A stretch of DNA of 35,534 nt from DASSTJ01 sp035707965 (GCA_035707965.1 DASSTJ010000053.1:1-35534); one strand, 5' to 3'. Shown: positions 15,319 to 24,145, counted from the first letter of the stretch. Numbers and translations are program-made. Notes: generated by a model not told the origin, from the letters alone.

Positions 15319-17151
15319 GTGGGGGCAAGGGTGGGAAGGCCCGGTGACGTGTCGGTCGATCGTGACGATACCGACGACGACCTTCCCGTCGACTTCGAAG
15401 CGGTCTTCAACGCTGCGCCGGTGCCGTACTTCCTGGCCACGACGGACGTCGTGTACGTGGCGGTGAACGACGCGTACGTCGAGGCCACCGGCCGCAGCCG
15501 CGAGGAGCTGATCGGACGAAACCTGTTCGACGTCTTCCCGGGCAACCCGGGCGATGCCTTGGGGGACAACGTCGAGGTACTGCGTGAGTCGATCGAGCGC
15601 ACGGTGCGCACCGGCCGTCCGGATCCCATGCCGCTGCTGCGTTACGACATCCAGGACCCGCAGACCGGCAGCTACAGCGAGCGGTTCTGGAGCGCCATCC
15701 ACATCCCCGTGAAGAGCCAGGGCAGGGTTCGCTGGGTCATGCAGCGCACGGCCGACATCACCGACGTGGTGATGGCCGGCCGCACCGGAGAGATCCGGCA
15801 GGACCAGACGTGGCAGAACCGGGTGCGCAACGTCGAGGCTGACCTGTTCGCCCGTGGTATCGAGCTCCAGCGTGCCAGGCAGGCGGAGGCCGAGGTCGCG
15901 CGCAAGCTCGCCGGCCTCACGGAGGCGGCGATGGAGCTGGCGGACGTGCAGACGATCGACGAGCTGACGGCCGCCGTCGTGCGCAAGGGCATGCGCGCTC
16001 TCGGTGCGGACGGAGGTGCGGTCGGCGTCCGCGACGACGAGACGCAGTCCCTGCGGCTCTACTTCGAGTCGCTGAGCGAGTCGGCACAGCAGAGCTACGA
16101 CGAGGTGCCGCTGACGGCGCCGCTGCCGACGGCCTGGAGTGCACGCACCGGTGAGGCCCTGCTCCTTCGCAGCACCGAGGAGGGACTCGCGTGGAGCGCC
16201 GAGATGGACGGCGTGTACCGCACGACGGGGCTGCAGGCGTGGGCCGCGCTCCCCTTGCTCGCCGGTGGCCGGTGCCTCGGCTCGCTGACGGTCGGGTGGC
16301 GCGAGCCGCAGGTCCTCGTGGCCGAGGAGACCGAGCTGATGGCGGCGTTCGCGGCTCAGTGCGCGCAGACGCTCGACCGCGTGCAGCGTCGCGAGCACGA
16401 GCGTCGCATCGCGGACGTCCAGCGGCAGGTGTCGGAGGCGTTGCAGCGCAGCCTGCTGACCGAGCCGCCGGACAGCGACCACCTGCAGATCGCCGTCCGC
16501 TACCTCCCGAGCCACGAGGGCGCTCACGTCGGCGGCGACTGGTTCGACGCGTTCCGCGCGCCAGACGGGTCGACCGCGGTAGTCATCGGCGACGTCACCG
16601 GTCATGACCAGCGTTCCGTCGCGGCGATGGGCCAGCTGCGCAACATCCTGCGCGGCGTCGCGTACTCCATCTCCGAGCCGCCCGCGGGCATCCTGAGGGC
16701 GTTCGACCGCACACTTCGGGGCCTCGGCCTGGAGACCCTGGCGACCGTGGTGCTCTCGCGGATCGTGTGCCTCGACGAGACGCAGCGGTGTCACGCGCAC
16801 GAGCTGAGGTGGTCGAACGCGGGCCACCTCCCGCCCGTGCTGCTCCGACCCGACGGCACGGCGGAGCTGTTGGCTCGCGCACCGAACCTGCTCGTCGGCC
16901 TGCGGCCCGACTGGTCGCGGGACGACCACGAGGTCGCGATGCCGTCGGGCAGCACCGTCCTGCTGTTCACCGACGGGCTGGTCGAGCGACGCGACGCCTC
17001 CCTCGAGCAGTCCCTGGAAGAGCTGCGTGTGCTGGTCGAGCAGCTGGCCGCCCTGCCGCTCGACGAGCTCTGCGACACGCTGCTCGAACGGCTGGTCCCG
17101 TTGCACGACGACGACGTGGCCGTGATCGCCGTCCGGATCCTGCCTCGCTGA
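15319..17151 (+). CDS. PAS-GAF-PP2C serine/threonine phosphatase (RsbU/SpoIIE-like)
   Basis: The 610-residue cytoplasmic protein has a PAS domain (about 27-150), a coiled linker, a GAF domain (about 200-360) and a C-terminal PP2C-like phosphatase. Metal-binding aspartates of the phosphatase are all present: Asp407 in GGDWFDAF, Asp425 in VIGDVTGHD, Asp552 in LLFTDGLVE and the run Asp597-599 in HDDDVAVIAV. Such proteins dephosphorylate STAS-domain anti-anti-sigma factors and so release stress sigma factors. No STAS or RsbW-like gene is in the window. The start is uncertain: GTG 15319 directly abuts CAGGAGAG, and GTG 15331 is twelve bases further on. The gene is monocistronic and divergent from the FetB-like gene. 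Confidence 0.93.
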   Translation: MGARVGRPGDVSVDRDDTDDDLPVDFEAVFNAAPVPYFLATTDVVYVAVNDAYVEATGRSREELIGRNLFDVFPGNPGDALGDNVEVLRESIERTVRTGRPDPMPLLRYDIQDPQTGSYSERFWSAIHIPVKSQGRVRWVMQRTADITDVVMAGRTGEIRQDQTWQNRVRNVEADLFARGIELQRARQAEAEVARKLAGLTEAAMELADVQTIDELTAAVVRKGMRALGADGGAVGVRDDETQSLRLYFESLSESAQQSYDEVPLTAPLPTAWSARTGEALLLRSTEEGLAWSAEMDGVYRTTGLQAWAALPLLAGGRCLGSLTVGWREPQVLVAEETELMAAFAAQCAQTLDRVQRREHERRIADVQRQVSEALQRSLLTEPPDSDHLQIAVRYLPSHEGAHVGGDWFDAFRAPDGSTAVVIGDVTGHDQRSVAAMGQLRNILRGVAYSISEPPAGILRAFDRTLRGLGLETLATVVLSRIVCLDETQRCHAHELRWSNAGHLPPVLLRPDGTAELLARAPNLLVGLRPDWSRDDHEVAMPSGSTVLLFTDGLVERRDASLEQSLEELRVLVEQLAALPLDELCDTLLERLVPLHDDDVAVIAVRILPR

Positions 17152-17180
17152 GCGCCCCAGAGAGGGTCCTGCGCTCGCTT

Positions 17181-17199
17181 ATCTTGACTCGTTCAAGAT
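17181..17199. promoter_or_regulatory. Candidate Fur-family operator upstream of the fur gene
   Basis: ATCTTGA-CTCGT-TCAAGAT is a perfect 7-5-7 inverted repeat, AT-rich against its surroundings, ending 19 bases before the fur start. FurA/CatR-type regulators of catalase genes bind similar TTGA/TCAA dyads and repress themselves. Confidence 0.65.
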
Positions 17200-17218
17200 C
17201 TCATGCTGGGCTGGGCGC

Positions 17219-17647
17219 ATGCGGATCGTCGACTTCGCCGATGGGACGAGCATGCTGCGCGCGGCCAACCTCCGGGTGACGCAGCCGCGCCTCGCCGTGC
17301 TCGCGGAGGTGGCCGAGAACCCGCACGCGGACGTCGACCAGCTGGCGCGAGGTGCGCGCACACGGCTGGGCAAGGTCTCCACCCAGGCTGTCTACGACGT
17401 CCTGCACTCGTTGGTGTCGGCAGGTCTCGTGCGCCGGATCGAGCCGGCCGGCTCGCCCGCCCGCTTCGAGGCCAGGGTGGGCGACAACCACCACCACGTC
17501 GTGTGCCGGGAGTGCGGCGCCGTCGCGGACGTCGACTGCGCCACCGGCTCCGCGCCCTGCCTGGACACGAGCAACGACGCGGGCTACCTCATCGACGAGG
17601 CCGAGGTCACCTACTGGGGGCTGTGCCCCCGTTGCAGACGAGACTGA
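17219..17647 (+). CDS. furA: Fur-family metal-dependent repressor (FurA/CatR-like)
   Basis: The 142-residue regulator has an N-terminal winged helix (NLRVTQPRLAVLAEVAENPH, then VSTQAVYDVLHSLVSAGLV) and a C-terminal dimerisation domain. Metal ligands are clear: HHH at 91-93, the CxxC pair Cys96/Cys99 and a second pair Cys136/Cys139. The catalase gene follows 51 bases later on the same strand, as in actinobacterial furA-katG and catR-catA pairs, where the repressor senses peroxide or iron and controls the catalase and itself. The dyad just upstream is the likely operator. No ribosome site is evident before ATG 17219, and with the dyad so close the transcript may be leaderless or nearly so. Confidence 0.92.
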   Translation: MRIVDFADGTSMLRAANLRVTQPRLAVLAEVAENPHADVDQLARGARTRLGKVSTQAVYDVLHSLVSAGLVRRIEPAGSPARFEARVGDNHHHVVCRECGAVADVDCATGSAPCLDTSNDAGYLIDEAEVTYWGLCPRCRRD

Positions 17648-17698
17648 TCGCGCCGCCGGCGCGATGGCCAAGCAGTTCACCCACTGATGGAGGATGCG

Positions 17699-19210
17699 AT
17701 GACCGACGGACAGGCGACGGGCTCGACCACGGGTTGGGGAGCCCCCGCGCCCAGTGACCGCAACACGCTGTCGGTCGGCAGCAACGGCCCACTGGTGCTG
17801 CACGACGTGCACTTCCTGGAGCAGATGGCGCACTTCAACCGTGAGAAGGTGCCGGAGCGCCAGCCCCACGCGAAGGGTGGCGGTGCGTTCGGCGTCCTGG
17901 AGGTGACCGAGGACGTCTCGCAGTTCACGAAGGCTGCCGTGTTCGCCAAGGGTGCGTCGACAGACATGCTCATCCGGTTCTCCACCGTGGCCGGCGAGAT
18001 GGGCAGCCCTGACACGTGGCGCGACGTCCGCGGGTTCTCGATGAAGTTCTACACGTCCGAGGGCAACTACGACATCGTCGGCAACAACACGCCGATCTTC
18101 TTCATCCGCGACCCCATGAAGTTCCCCCACTTCATCCGCAGCCAGAAGCGCCTTCCCGACTCGGGGCTGCGCGACGCCCACATGCAGTGGGACTTCTGGA
18201 CGCTGAACCCGGAGAGCGCGCACCAGGTGGCGTACCTCATGGGCCGGCGCGGTCTGCCCCGCACCTGGCGCAACATGAACGGCTACGGCTCGCACACCTT
18301 CATGTGGGTCAACGCCGGCGGCGAGAAGTTCTGGGTGAAGTACCACTTCCACACCGACCAGGGCATGGAGTTCTTCACGAACGACGAGGCGGCTGAGATG
18401 GCCGGCTCCGACGCGGACTACCACCGCCGCGACCTCTTCGAGGCCATCGCGCGCGGCGACCACCCGAGCTGGCGGGTGTCCGTGCAGGTGATGCCGTACG
18501 CCGAGGCGGCCGACTACCGGTTCAACCCGTTCGACCTCACGAAGGTGTGGCCGCACTCGGACTACCCGCTGATCCCGGTCGGGCGGTTCACCCTCAACCG
18601 CAACCCCGACAACTTCTTCGCCCAGATCGAGCAGGCGGCGTTCTCGCCGGGCAACATCGTGCCCGGCATCGGGCTGTCGCCCGACAAGATGCTGCTGGGC
18701 CGTGCGTTCGCGTACAACGACGCGCAGCGCAACCGCATCGGCACGAACTTCCACCAGCTGCCGGTGAACCGACCCCACACCGAGGTCGACACGTACCTGT
18801 TCGACGGCCAGATGAACGTCACGCAGCAGGGCAACGCGCCCGTGTACGCGCCGAACAGCGGTGGGCACCCGTGGTCCGACTCCACGGGCCCGGCTGAGGA
18901 CGGGTGGGAGACGGACACCGAGATGGTGCGCTCCGCCTATCGGCTGCACAGCGAGGACGACGACTTCGGTCAGCCGGGCACCCTCGTGCGCGAGGTCTTC
19001 GACGACGGTGACCGGGAGGCGCTCGTCGGCCAGGTCAGCGGGGCCCTGCTCAGCGGCGTGCACGGCGAGGTGCTCGACCGTGCCCTGAAGTACTGGGACA
19101 GCATCGACGCCGAGGTCGGCAAGCGCATCGCCGGCAAGGTGCGCGGGGACGCAGCCGACCAGCCCGCGGAGGGCATGGGTTCGTCGGCCGAGACGGGCCA
19201 GCACGGCTGA
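17699..19210 (+). CDS. katA: Monofunctional haem catalase
   Basis: This 503-residue enzyme breaks down hydrogen peroxide. The catalytic histidine is His57 in PHAKGGGAFG, the active-site asparagine is in VGNNTPIFFIRDP, and the proximal haem ligand is Tyr339 in RAFAYNDAQRNRIG. The length fits the small-subunit catalases. ATG 17699 is chosen because GGAGG lies five bases upstream; the in-frame ATG at 17687 overlaps that site. The fur gene just upstream suggests peroxide- or iron-dependent control of both genes. A strong hairpin follows the stop. Confidence 0.96.
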   Translation: MTDGQATGSTTGWGAPAPSDRNTLSVGSNGPLVLHDVHFLEQMAHFNREKVPERQPHAKGGGAFGVLEVTEDVSQFTKAAVFAKGASTDMLIRFSTVAGEMGSPDTWRDVRGFSMKFYTSEGNYDIVGNNTPIFFIRDPMKFPHFIRSQKRLPDSGLRDAHMQWDFWTLNPESAHQVAYLMGRRGLPRTWRNMNGYGSHTFMWVNAGGEKFWVKYHFHTDQGMEFFTNDEAAEMAGSDADYHRRDLFEAIARGDHPSWRVSVQVMPYAEAADYRFNPFDLTKVWPHSDYPLIPVGRFTLNRNPDNFFAQIEQAAFSPGNIVPGIGLSPDKMLLGRAFAYNDAQRNRIGTNFHQLPVNRPHTEVDTYLFDGQMNVTQQGNAPVYAPNSGGHPWSDSTGPAEDGWETDTEMVRSAYRLHSEDDDFGQPGTLVREVFDDGDREALVGQVSGALLSGVHGEVLDRALKYWDSIDAEVGKRIAGKVRGDAADQPAEGMGSSAETGQHG

Positions 19211-19218
19211 CGCTCGAC

Positions 19219-19250
19219 TGGTGGGCTCGCTCCGCGCGGCGAGCCCACCA
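19219..19250 (+). terminator. Perfect hairpin after the catalase gene
   Basis: TGGTGGGCTCGC (19219-19230) and GCGAGCCCACCA (19239-19250) form a perfect 12-bp stem with an 8-base loop, eight bases after the stop codon. There is no T-run. Confidence 0.8.
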
Positions 19251-19327
19251 ACGCCCCCGGTAGGGCGGTGACAGCAGGCGGGCCGGACGTCCGTCAGATC
19301 TCGCCGTCCCTGGCGGTTCCTTATCGG

Positions 19328-19346
19328 ACTAAAGAGCCTTTATAGT
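19328..19346 (+). promoter_or_regulatory. Leaderless promoter with overlapping dyad before psuK
   Basis: TATAGT (19341-19346) is a near-consensus -10 seven bases before ATG 19353, so transcription should begin at or next to the start codon. The imperfect dyad ACTAAAG-AGC-CTTTATAGT covers the -10 and is a good place for a repressor. The -35 region is weak (TTCCTT at 19317). Confidence 0.6.
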
Positions 19347-19352
19347 TGTTGG

Positions 19353-20474
19353 ATGAGGCTCACCGACCGAGAACAGCAGATCCTGCAGCTGCTGAGGCGT
19401 GACCCGACCTTGCCTTCCGACGCGATCGCCCTGGCACTGGGCACGACCCGGGCGTCGGTCAACGTCCACCTGTCCAACCTCGTGAAGAAGGGCGCCGTCC
19501 GGGGACGCGGTTACATCCTCAACGAGAGCCCGTCCGTCGTCGTCCTCGGCGGCTCCAACCTCGACATCAAGGCCCGCTCGACCGAGCGGCTGCAGCCTGG
19601 CACGAGCAACCCCGGCACCGGGTCGATGTCTGCCGGCGGCGTGGGCCGCAACATCGCCGAGAACCTGGCGAGGCTCGGCACCCGCACGGTGCTCGTGAGC
19701 TCGGTAGGGCGCGACGCTGCTGGCGAGACGGTGCTGGCGCAGAGCGCTGCGGCCGGCGTGGTGCTCGACCACGTGCACCGCACCGACGGCGCCACCGGCA
19801 CCTACGTGGCGCTCCTCGACGACGACGGCGAGCTGGTGGCCGCGGTCTCCGACATGGCCGCCGCCGACGAGCTCGGGCCCGATCAGGTGGACGCCGTCCG
19901 TGACGTCATCGCGTCCGCGGCGCTGGTGGTGGTCGACGGCAACCTGCCGCCGGCGGCCGTCGACGTCGCTCTCGAGCGCGCCCACCTGGCCGGCGTCCGG
20001 GTCATCGTCGAGCCTGTCAGCGGCCCCAAGGCAGCCCGCCTCGTCCCGCAGCTGACGCCGAAGCGACCGCTCTACGGCATCACCCCCAACCGCGACGAGC
20101 TCGCCGCCCTCACCGGCCTGCCGACCCGCACGCAGCGGCAGGTGGAGCGGGCCGTGGCCGCGCTGCACGCGCAGGGCGTCGGGCTCGTCTGGGTGCGCCT
20201 CGCCGAGCGCGGCTCCATGCTGAGTGAACGACACCCGGACGGCACGACGACCCGGCACGACCTGGACGCGCTGCCGACGACGGTGCGCGACGTCACCGGC
20301 GCCGGTGACTCGATGCTCGCCGCCTTCTGCCACGCGCTGCTCGAGGGCAACGATCCCGCGCAGGCAGCGCGGTACGGGCACGCCGCCGCGGCGCTCACCA
20401 TCGCCAGCAGCCAGACCGTCCGTTCCGACCTGACCGCCCGACTGCTCGAGTCGACCCTGCTCGAGAACGCCTGA
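19353..20474 (+). CDS. psuK: Pseudouridine kinase (PfkB family) with N-terminal HTH domain
   Basis: The 373-residue protein begins with a winged helix-turn-helix of AsnC/Lrp style (LTDREQQILQLLRRDPTLPS, about 1-55), followed by a PfkB sugar kinase. Kinase motifs are VVVLGGSNLDIKA (about 62-74), SAGGVGRNIAENLARLG and the catalytic DVTGAGDS, with Asp319. The next gene is PsuG, so the kinase should convert pseudouridine to its 5'-phosphate. The fused HTH suggests that the enzyme also regulates its own operon, and the dyad over the promoter fits that. There is no ribosome site, in keeping with a leaderless message. The related PfkB substrates ribose and inosine are less likely given psuG. Confidence 0.92.
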   Translation: MRLTDREQQILQLLRRDPTLPSDAIALALGTTRASVNVHLSNLVKKGAVRGRGYILNESPSVVVLGGSNLDIKARSTERLQPGTSNPGTGSMSAGGVGRNIAENLARLGTRTVLVSSVGRDAAGETVLAQSAAAGVVLDHVHRTDGATGTYVALLDDDGELVAAVSDMAAADELGPDQVDAVRDVIASAALVVVDGNLPPAAVDVALERAHLAGVRVIVEPVSGPKAARLVPQLTPKRPLYGITPNRDELAALTGLPTRTQRQVERAVAALHAQGVGLVWVRLAERGSMLSERHPDGTTTRHDLDALPTTVRDVTGAGDSMLAAFCHALLEGNDPAQAARYGHAAAALTIASSQTVRSDLTARLLESTLLENA

Positions 20475-20491
20475 CCCAAGGAGACACCGAG

Positions 20492-21430
20492 ATGACCACC
20501 CAGGACCGACGGACCCCGCACCCCTCGCTCATCCTCACCGACGAGGTCCGGGCCGCGCTCGAGGGGGGCGCGCCCGTCGTGGCCCTGGAGAGCACGATCA
20601 TCAGCCACGGCATGCCGTACCCGCAGAACGTCGAGATGGCCCGCGAGGTCGAGGAGATCATCCGACGCGAGGGAGCTGTCCCCGCCACCATCGCGGTGCT
20701 CGACGGCACACCGCGGATCGGCCTGGGCGACGACGACCTCGAGCTGCTCGCGACGAGCCCGGACGTCGCGAAGGTGAGCGTGCGTGAGCTGCCGTACGTC
20801 ATGGCTCGCGGGCAGCACGGCGCCACGACCGTGGCCGCCACCATGCGGCTGGCGTCTCTCGCCGGCATCCCCGTCTTCGTCACCGGCGGGCTCGGCGGCG
20901 TCCACCGTGGAGCCGAGCACACCTTCGACGTCAGCGCCGACCTCACTGAGCTGTCCACGACCCCGGTCGCCGTGGTCTCGGCCGGCGTCAAGAGCATCCT
21001 CGACATCGGCAAGACGCTGGAACGGCTCGAGACCCTGCGGGTCCCGGTGCTCGCCTACGGCACCGACGAGTTCCCCGCCTTCTTCTCGCGCCGCAGCGGT
21101 CACGCGGCGCCCCTGCGAGTCGACGCTCCTGACGAGGTGGCCGCCGTCATGCGGACCACCTGGAACCTCGGCATCGAGAGCGGGCTCGCCGTCGTCCAGC
21201 CGATCCCGGTGGACGACGAGATCCCGGCCGAGAAGATCAACGCGATCATCGACCAGGCGGTGGCCGACATGGAGCGGCAGGGCATCCACGGCCAGGATGC
21301 GACACCCTTCCTCCTCGGCCGCATCGTGGAGATCACCGGCGGCGAGAGCCTGGTCGCGAACATCGCGCTGGTGAAGAACAACGCCGTCCTCGGGGCGCGG
21401 GTCGCGGCCGCCTTCGCCGGACAGCGCTGA
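20492..21430 (+). CDS. psuG: Pseudouridine-5'-phosphate glycosidase
   Basis: The 312-residue enzyme splits pseudouridine 5'-phosphate into uracil and ribose 5-phosphate. Family landmarks are VVALESTIISHGMPYPQN with Glu33, the Mn-site region around EHTFDVSADL, the Schiff-base lysine Lys167 in SAGVKSILDIGKTLE and VKNNAVLGARVA near the end. Length and motifs match the E. coli enzyme. AAGGAGA lies before ATG 20492, 17 bases after psuK, so the two are one operon. No pseudouridine transporter of the NupX kind is present next to them. Confidence 0.96.
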   Translation: MTTQDRRTPHPSLILTDEVRAALEGGAPVVALESTIISHGMPYPQNVEMAREVEEIIRREGAVPATIAVLDGTPRIGLGDDDLELLATSPDVAKVSVRELPYVMARGQHGATTVAATMRLASLAGIPVFVTGGLGGVHRGAEHTFDVSADLTELSTTPVAVVSAGVKSILDIGKTLERLETLRVPVLAYGTDEFPAFFSRRSGHAAPLRVDAPDEVAAVMRTTWNLGIESGLAVVQPIPVDDEIPAEKINAIIDQAVADMERQGIHGQDATPFLLGRIVEITGGESLVANIALVKNNAVLGARVAAAFAGQR

Positions 21431-21452
21431 GCGGAGCTGAGCCTGCGTCGCG

Positions 21453-22553
21453 TCAGAGACCCCAGGTCTCCCCGGGCGGTCGTGGCCGTCCGGTGTGGAA
21501 GCCCTGGGCGGCGTGGACGCCGAGCGCTCGGGCGGCTGACAGCTCGGCGGCGGTCTCCACACCCTCAGCGATGATGAGGATGTCCAGCTCGTCACCGAAC
21601 GCCACGAACGCGCCCGCCAGCGCGCGCTTCGCCGCATCGCGGTCGATGCCGTCGATCAGGGCACGGTCGAGCTTGATGTAGTCGGGGTGCAGCTTGAGGA
21701 TGTGGCGGAAGGACGCGTAGCCGGCCCCAGCGTCGTCCACCGCGATCCGCACCCCCAGCTGCCGCAGCGCCGCGACGGTGTGCGCGAGGCTCGCGTAGTC
21801 GGTCACCGAGACGTGCTCGGTGACCTCGATGACGAGCTGTCTGCACGGCCACCTGCCGTCCTGCAGCAGTGCCGCCACTCGTGGGTCGGCGAGGGCGTCG
21901 GGTGACAGGTTGATGGACAGGTAGATGTGGTCGGGGAGCAGGTGGGCCGACTCCAGCGCCGTGCTGAGGGCGACGAGCTCGAGCTCGACACCGAGCCCGA
22001 CCTCCGCTGCCCGGGCGAACCAGACGTCCGGTGTCGCCTCGGGCGTTGCGCTGAAGTGCGTCAGGGCCTCTGCGCCGATGACCTTGCCGTTGCTCACGCT
22101 GACGATGGGCTGGTACTGGGTGCGCAGCTTCCGGCCTCGGAGGATGGCCTGCACGCTGGCCTCGGCCAGGGCGGACTCACGGTTCGGTCGTGGCGTCGTC
22201 AGGTCGGAGAGCGCACTCAGCCTCTGCCTGGCGCTGCCGTAGGCCAGGACCGACCGGCGACGAGAGAGGTAGACGCCCAGGGAACAGGCCCACAGCACCG
22301 GCAGGAGAACGAGCGTGCCGACGGCTATGGCCCACTGATGATCCCCCGGCCGGGTGGACAGCGACTGGACGGCGAGGACGGACGTGAGGACGCTGATGCC
22401 AGCCACGCTCAGCAGCAGGCGACGCACCGCGGTGCTGGTCGGGAAGGCGGCCTGCTGCGCGGGCTCGTCGTGGTGACGGCGCGAGGGGCCCTCGAGCGGT
22501 CTCTCGGGCGGCTCGAGGTCGAGAAGCCCGAGGCGCCGTTCGGAGGTATGCAT
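21453..22553 (-). CDS. Membrane-anchored EAL-domain protein (c-di-GMP phosphodiesterase)
   Basis: The 366-residue protein has a cytoplasmic N-terminal part of about 43 residues, two membrane helices (about 44-64 and 74-96) and an EAL domain from about 130 to the end. It lacks GGDEF and sensor domains. The EAL motif (162-164, in IGAEALTHFS), the asparagine of SINLSPDAL, VIEVTEH, VDDAGAGYASF, the lysine of YIKLDRAL and AEGVET are present. DDAGAG replaces the usual DDFGTG but keeps both aspartates, so activity is likely. ATG 22553 is chosen for its GGAGG site six bases upstream. The gene converges on psuG, with only 22 bases between the stops. Confidence 0.92.
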   Translation of the reverse strand: MHTSERRLGLLDLEPPERPLEGPSRRHHDEPAQQAAFPTSTAVRRLLLSVAGISVLTSVLAVQSLSTRPGDHQWAIAVGTLVLLPVLWACSLGVYLSRRRSVLAYGSARQRLSALSDLTTPRPNRESALAEASVQAILRGRKLRTQYQPIVSVSNGKVIGAEALTHFSATPEATPDVWFARAAEVGLGVELELVALSTALESAHLLPDHIYLSINLSPDALADPRVAALLQDGRWPCRQLVIEVTEHVSVTDYASLAHTVAALRQLGVRIAVDDAGAGYASFRHILKLHPDYIKLDRALIDGIDRDAAKRALAGAFVAFGDELDILIIAEGVETAAELSAARALGVHAAQGFHTGRPRPPGETWGL

Positions 22554-22656
22554 GTCATCCTCCGCAAGTGAGCCGCCCCGAGGGCGTCGGATATGCACGT
22601 TCGTGAACGCCGGGTTCCTGGCCGGCCCGTCCGGTCGGGAACGGCGTCCACTACCA

Positions 22657-22685
22657 ACTATGAGGCCGAGAGTCAAAGCCGACAA
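22657..22685 (-). promoter_or_regulatory. Sigma-70-type promoter candidate for the EAL gene
   Basis: On the minus strand, TTGTCG (22685-22680) and CATAGT (22662-22657) are separated by exactly 17 bases, each with four of six consensus positions. This leaves a leader of about 100 bases. A small GTGAC-T-GTCAC dyad lies just upstream at 22706-22716. Confidence 0.45.
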
Positions 22686-22759
22686 CACTCTTGTCAAGAT
22701 TGCCTGTGACTGTCACCGATGTGGGTCAGCGAGACGAGGGCCGCGCCCCCGGCGCGCCG

Positions 22760-24088
22760 TCAGTAGCGAGAAGGCGAGACCTCTCGCTGGACGACCGCGC
22801 CGCCGGTCGACGGCAGCCCGACGCTGTCGAGGGCGCTGGCGTAGGCGCTGGCCGCCCGCGCGTCGTCCCCGATCGCTGCGAACCGGTCGCCCAGGTCGCG
22901 CCACACGCGTCCCGCCGAGCGCTGGGCCGACATCATCGTCAGCTGGTCGGCGGCCAGCGCGTACATGGTCATGGCCCGCTGACGCTGATGGCGGGCGAAC
23001 AGGACGTCGGCGATCATGAGCAAGGCTTCGCAGCGCTCGACGCGGGGCGCTTCGCCCAAGAGGTCGAGGGCAGCCCGCGCGTGCTCGAGCGCGTCGTCCG
23101 AGCGGCCGAGCATGAGGTTCGCCCGCGCCCGCTCGACTCGTGAGTAGGCCTGGTCGACGACGCTGCTGTGCGCGGCGAGTCCGCGGTCTGCAGCGTCGAG
23201 CTCGCGGAGGGCTCCCTCGGGGTCTGGCTCCGAGCCGCGCACCTTCAGCCAACCGAGGAGGAGGTGGAGGCGAGGCAGATCGGGGCTGTCGGTCTCCTCG
23301 GACATGAGCGCGACCGCCCTCTCCGCGAGTCGGAGGGCGCCGCGGACGTCACCGCGGTCTTCGGCGACCAGAGCGCTGTTCCAGTACACCGAGCCCTGCG
23401 CGCGAGGTGTTCCCGACCCCTTGACCTGCTCCGTCAGCTGCGTCGCGAGCATCTCTGCGTAGAGCAGGTCGCCGCGAGACTGGTAGGCCCAGACCAGCGT
23501 GGTCACGAGCCGGATGTGCTCGTCGGTGCCGGACAGGCCCGCTGCCTCGACGTTCGTGCGCGTCGCCACTCCGACGTCCACGGCACGGTGGAGATCACCG
23601 GACTCGATGTAGGCAGCCACCAAGCCGTTTGCCGCTCGCGCGTACAGCACCCACGCCTTCGCGTCGGCGGTGCGGGTGAGGAGCTCTTCCAGGATGCCGG
23701 CGGCTGCCTCGAGATCGCCGGACTTCTCGTGAGCGTCAGCCTGGACGAGCTGCAGCTCCAGGGCCAGGTCGGGGTCGACCCCGCCGAGTGGCACGGAGGC
23801 CAGTCGCTCGAGTGCCGCGGCCGGCTCCCCGTTGGCGAGCGCGACCTTGGCGAACGAGAGCTCGAGCTCTGCCCGAGCCGTCGACGCGTTGTGGCTGCCG
23901 GTGCGAAGGAACTCGACCGACGTGCCCAGACGGCCAGCGATGACGCGCAGTGCCTCGTCCGACGGAGCCCGGCGGCCCGCCTCGATCAGCGAGATGTAGC
24001 TGGGAGACAGGTCGGAGCCGGCCAGCGCCGTCTGCGAGATGGCTCGCTGGAGGCGCAGCTCTCTGACCCGGTCACCGATCTCAGTCAT
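22760..24088 (-). CDS. HTH-TPR transcriptional regulator (XRE family, RRNPP-like architecture)
   Basis: This 442-residue protein has an N-terminal XRE helix-turn-helix (about 5-62; ISQTALAGSDLSPSYISLIE is the recognition part) followed by about 370 residues of helical repeats with TPR spacing, for example NGEPAAALERLASV, KSGDLEAAAGILEELL, RGDVRGALRLAERAV and RSDDALEHARAALDLL. HTH plus a long TPR array is the layout of peptide-responsive regulators of the Rgg/PlcR/PrgX type. The gene on the same strand just upstream encodes a small exported peptide. No ribosome site precedes ATG 24088, but a TACTCT -10 lies seven bases upstream, so the message is probably leaderless. Peptide binding is inference; many actinobacterial HTH-TPR proteins have no known ligand. 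Confidence 0.85.
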   Translation of the reverse strand: MTEIGDRVRELRLQRAISQTALAGSDLSPSYISLIEAGRRAPSDEALRVIAGRLGTSVEFLRTGSHNASTARAELELSFAKVALANGEPAAALERLASVPLGGVDPDLALELQLVQADAHEKSGDLEAAAGILEELLTRTADAKAWVLYARAANGLVAAYIESGDLHRAVDVGVATRTNVEAAGLSGTDEHIRLVTTLVWAYQSRGDLLYAEMLATQLTEQVKGSGTPRAQGSVYWNSALVAEDRGDVRGALRLAERAVALMSEETDSPDLPRLHLLLGWLKVRGSEPDPEGALRELDAADRGLAAHSSVVDQAYSRVERARANLMLGRSDDALEHARAALDLLGEAPRVERCEALLMIADVLFARHQRQRAMTMYALAADQLTMMSAQRSAGRVWRDLGDRFAAIGDDARAASAYASALDSVGLPSTGGAVVQREVSPSRY

Positions 24089-24095
24089 GGAGACG

Positions 24096-24139
24096 AGAGT
24101 AAACCTTGACTGGGCGTGTGACCGCCGGATCGCTCAAGG
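24096..24139 (-). promoter_or_regulatory. Promoter region of the HTH-TPR gene with an inverted repeat
   Basis: On the minus strand a -10-like TACTCT (24101-24096) lies seven bases before the ATG. CCTTGA (24104-24109) and TCAAGG (24134-24139) are perfect inverted arms 24 bases apart and would flank the -35 region. This is a possible operator for autoregulation. Confidence 0.4.
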
Positions 24140-24145
24140 TGAATG

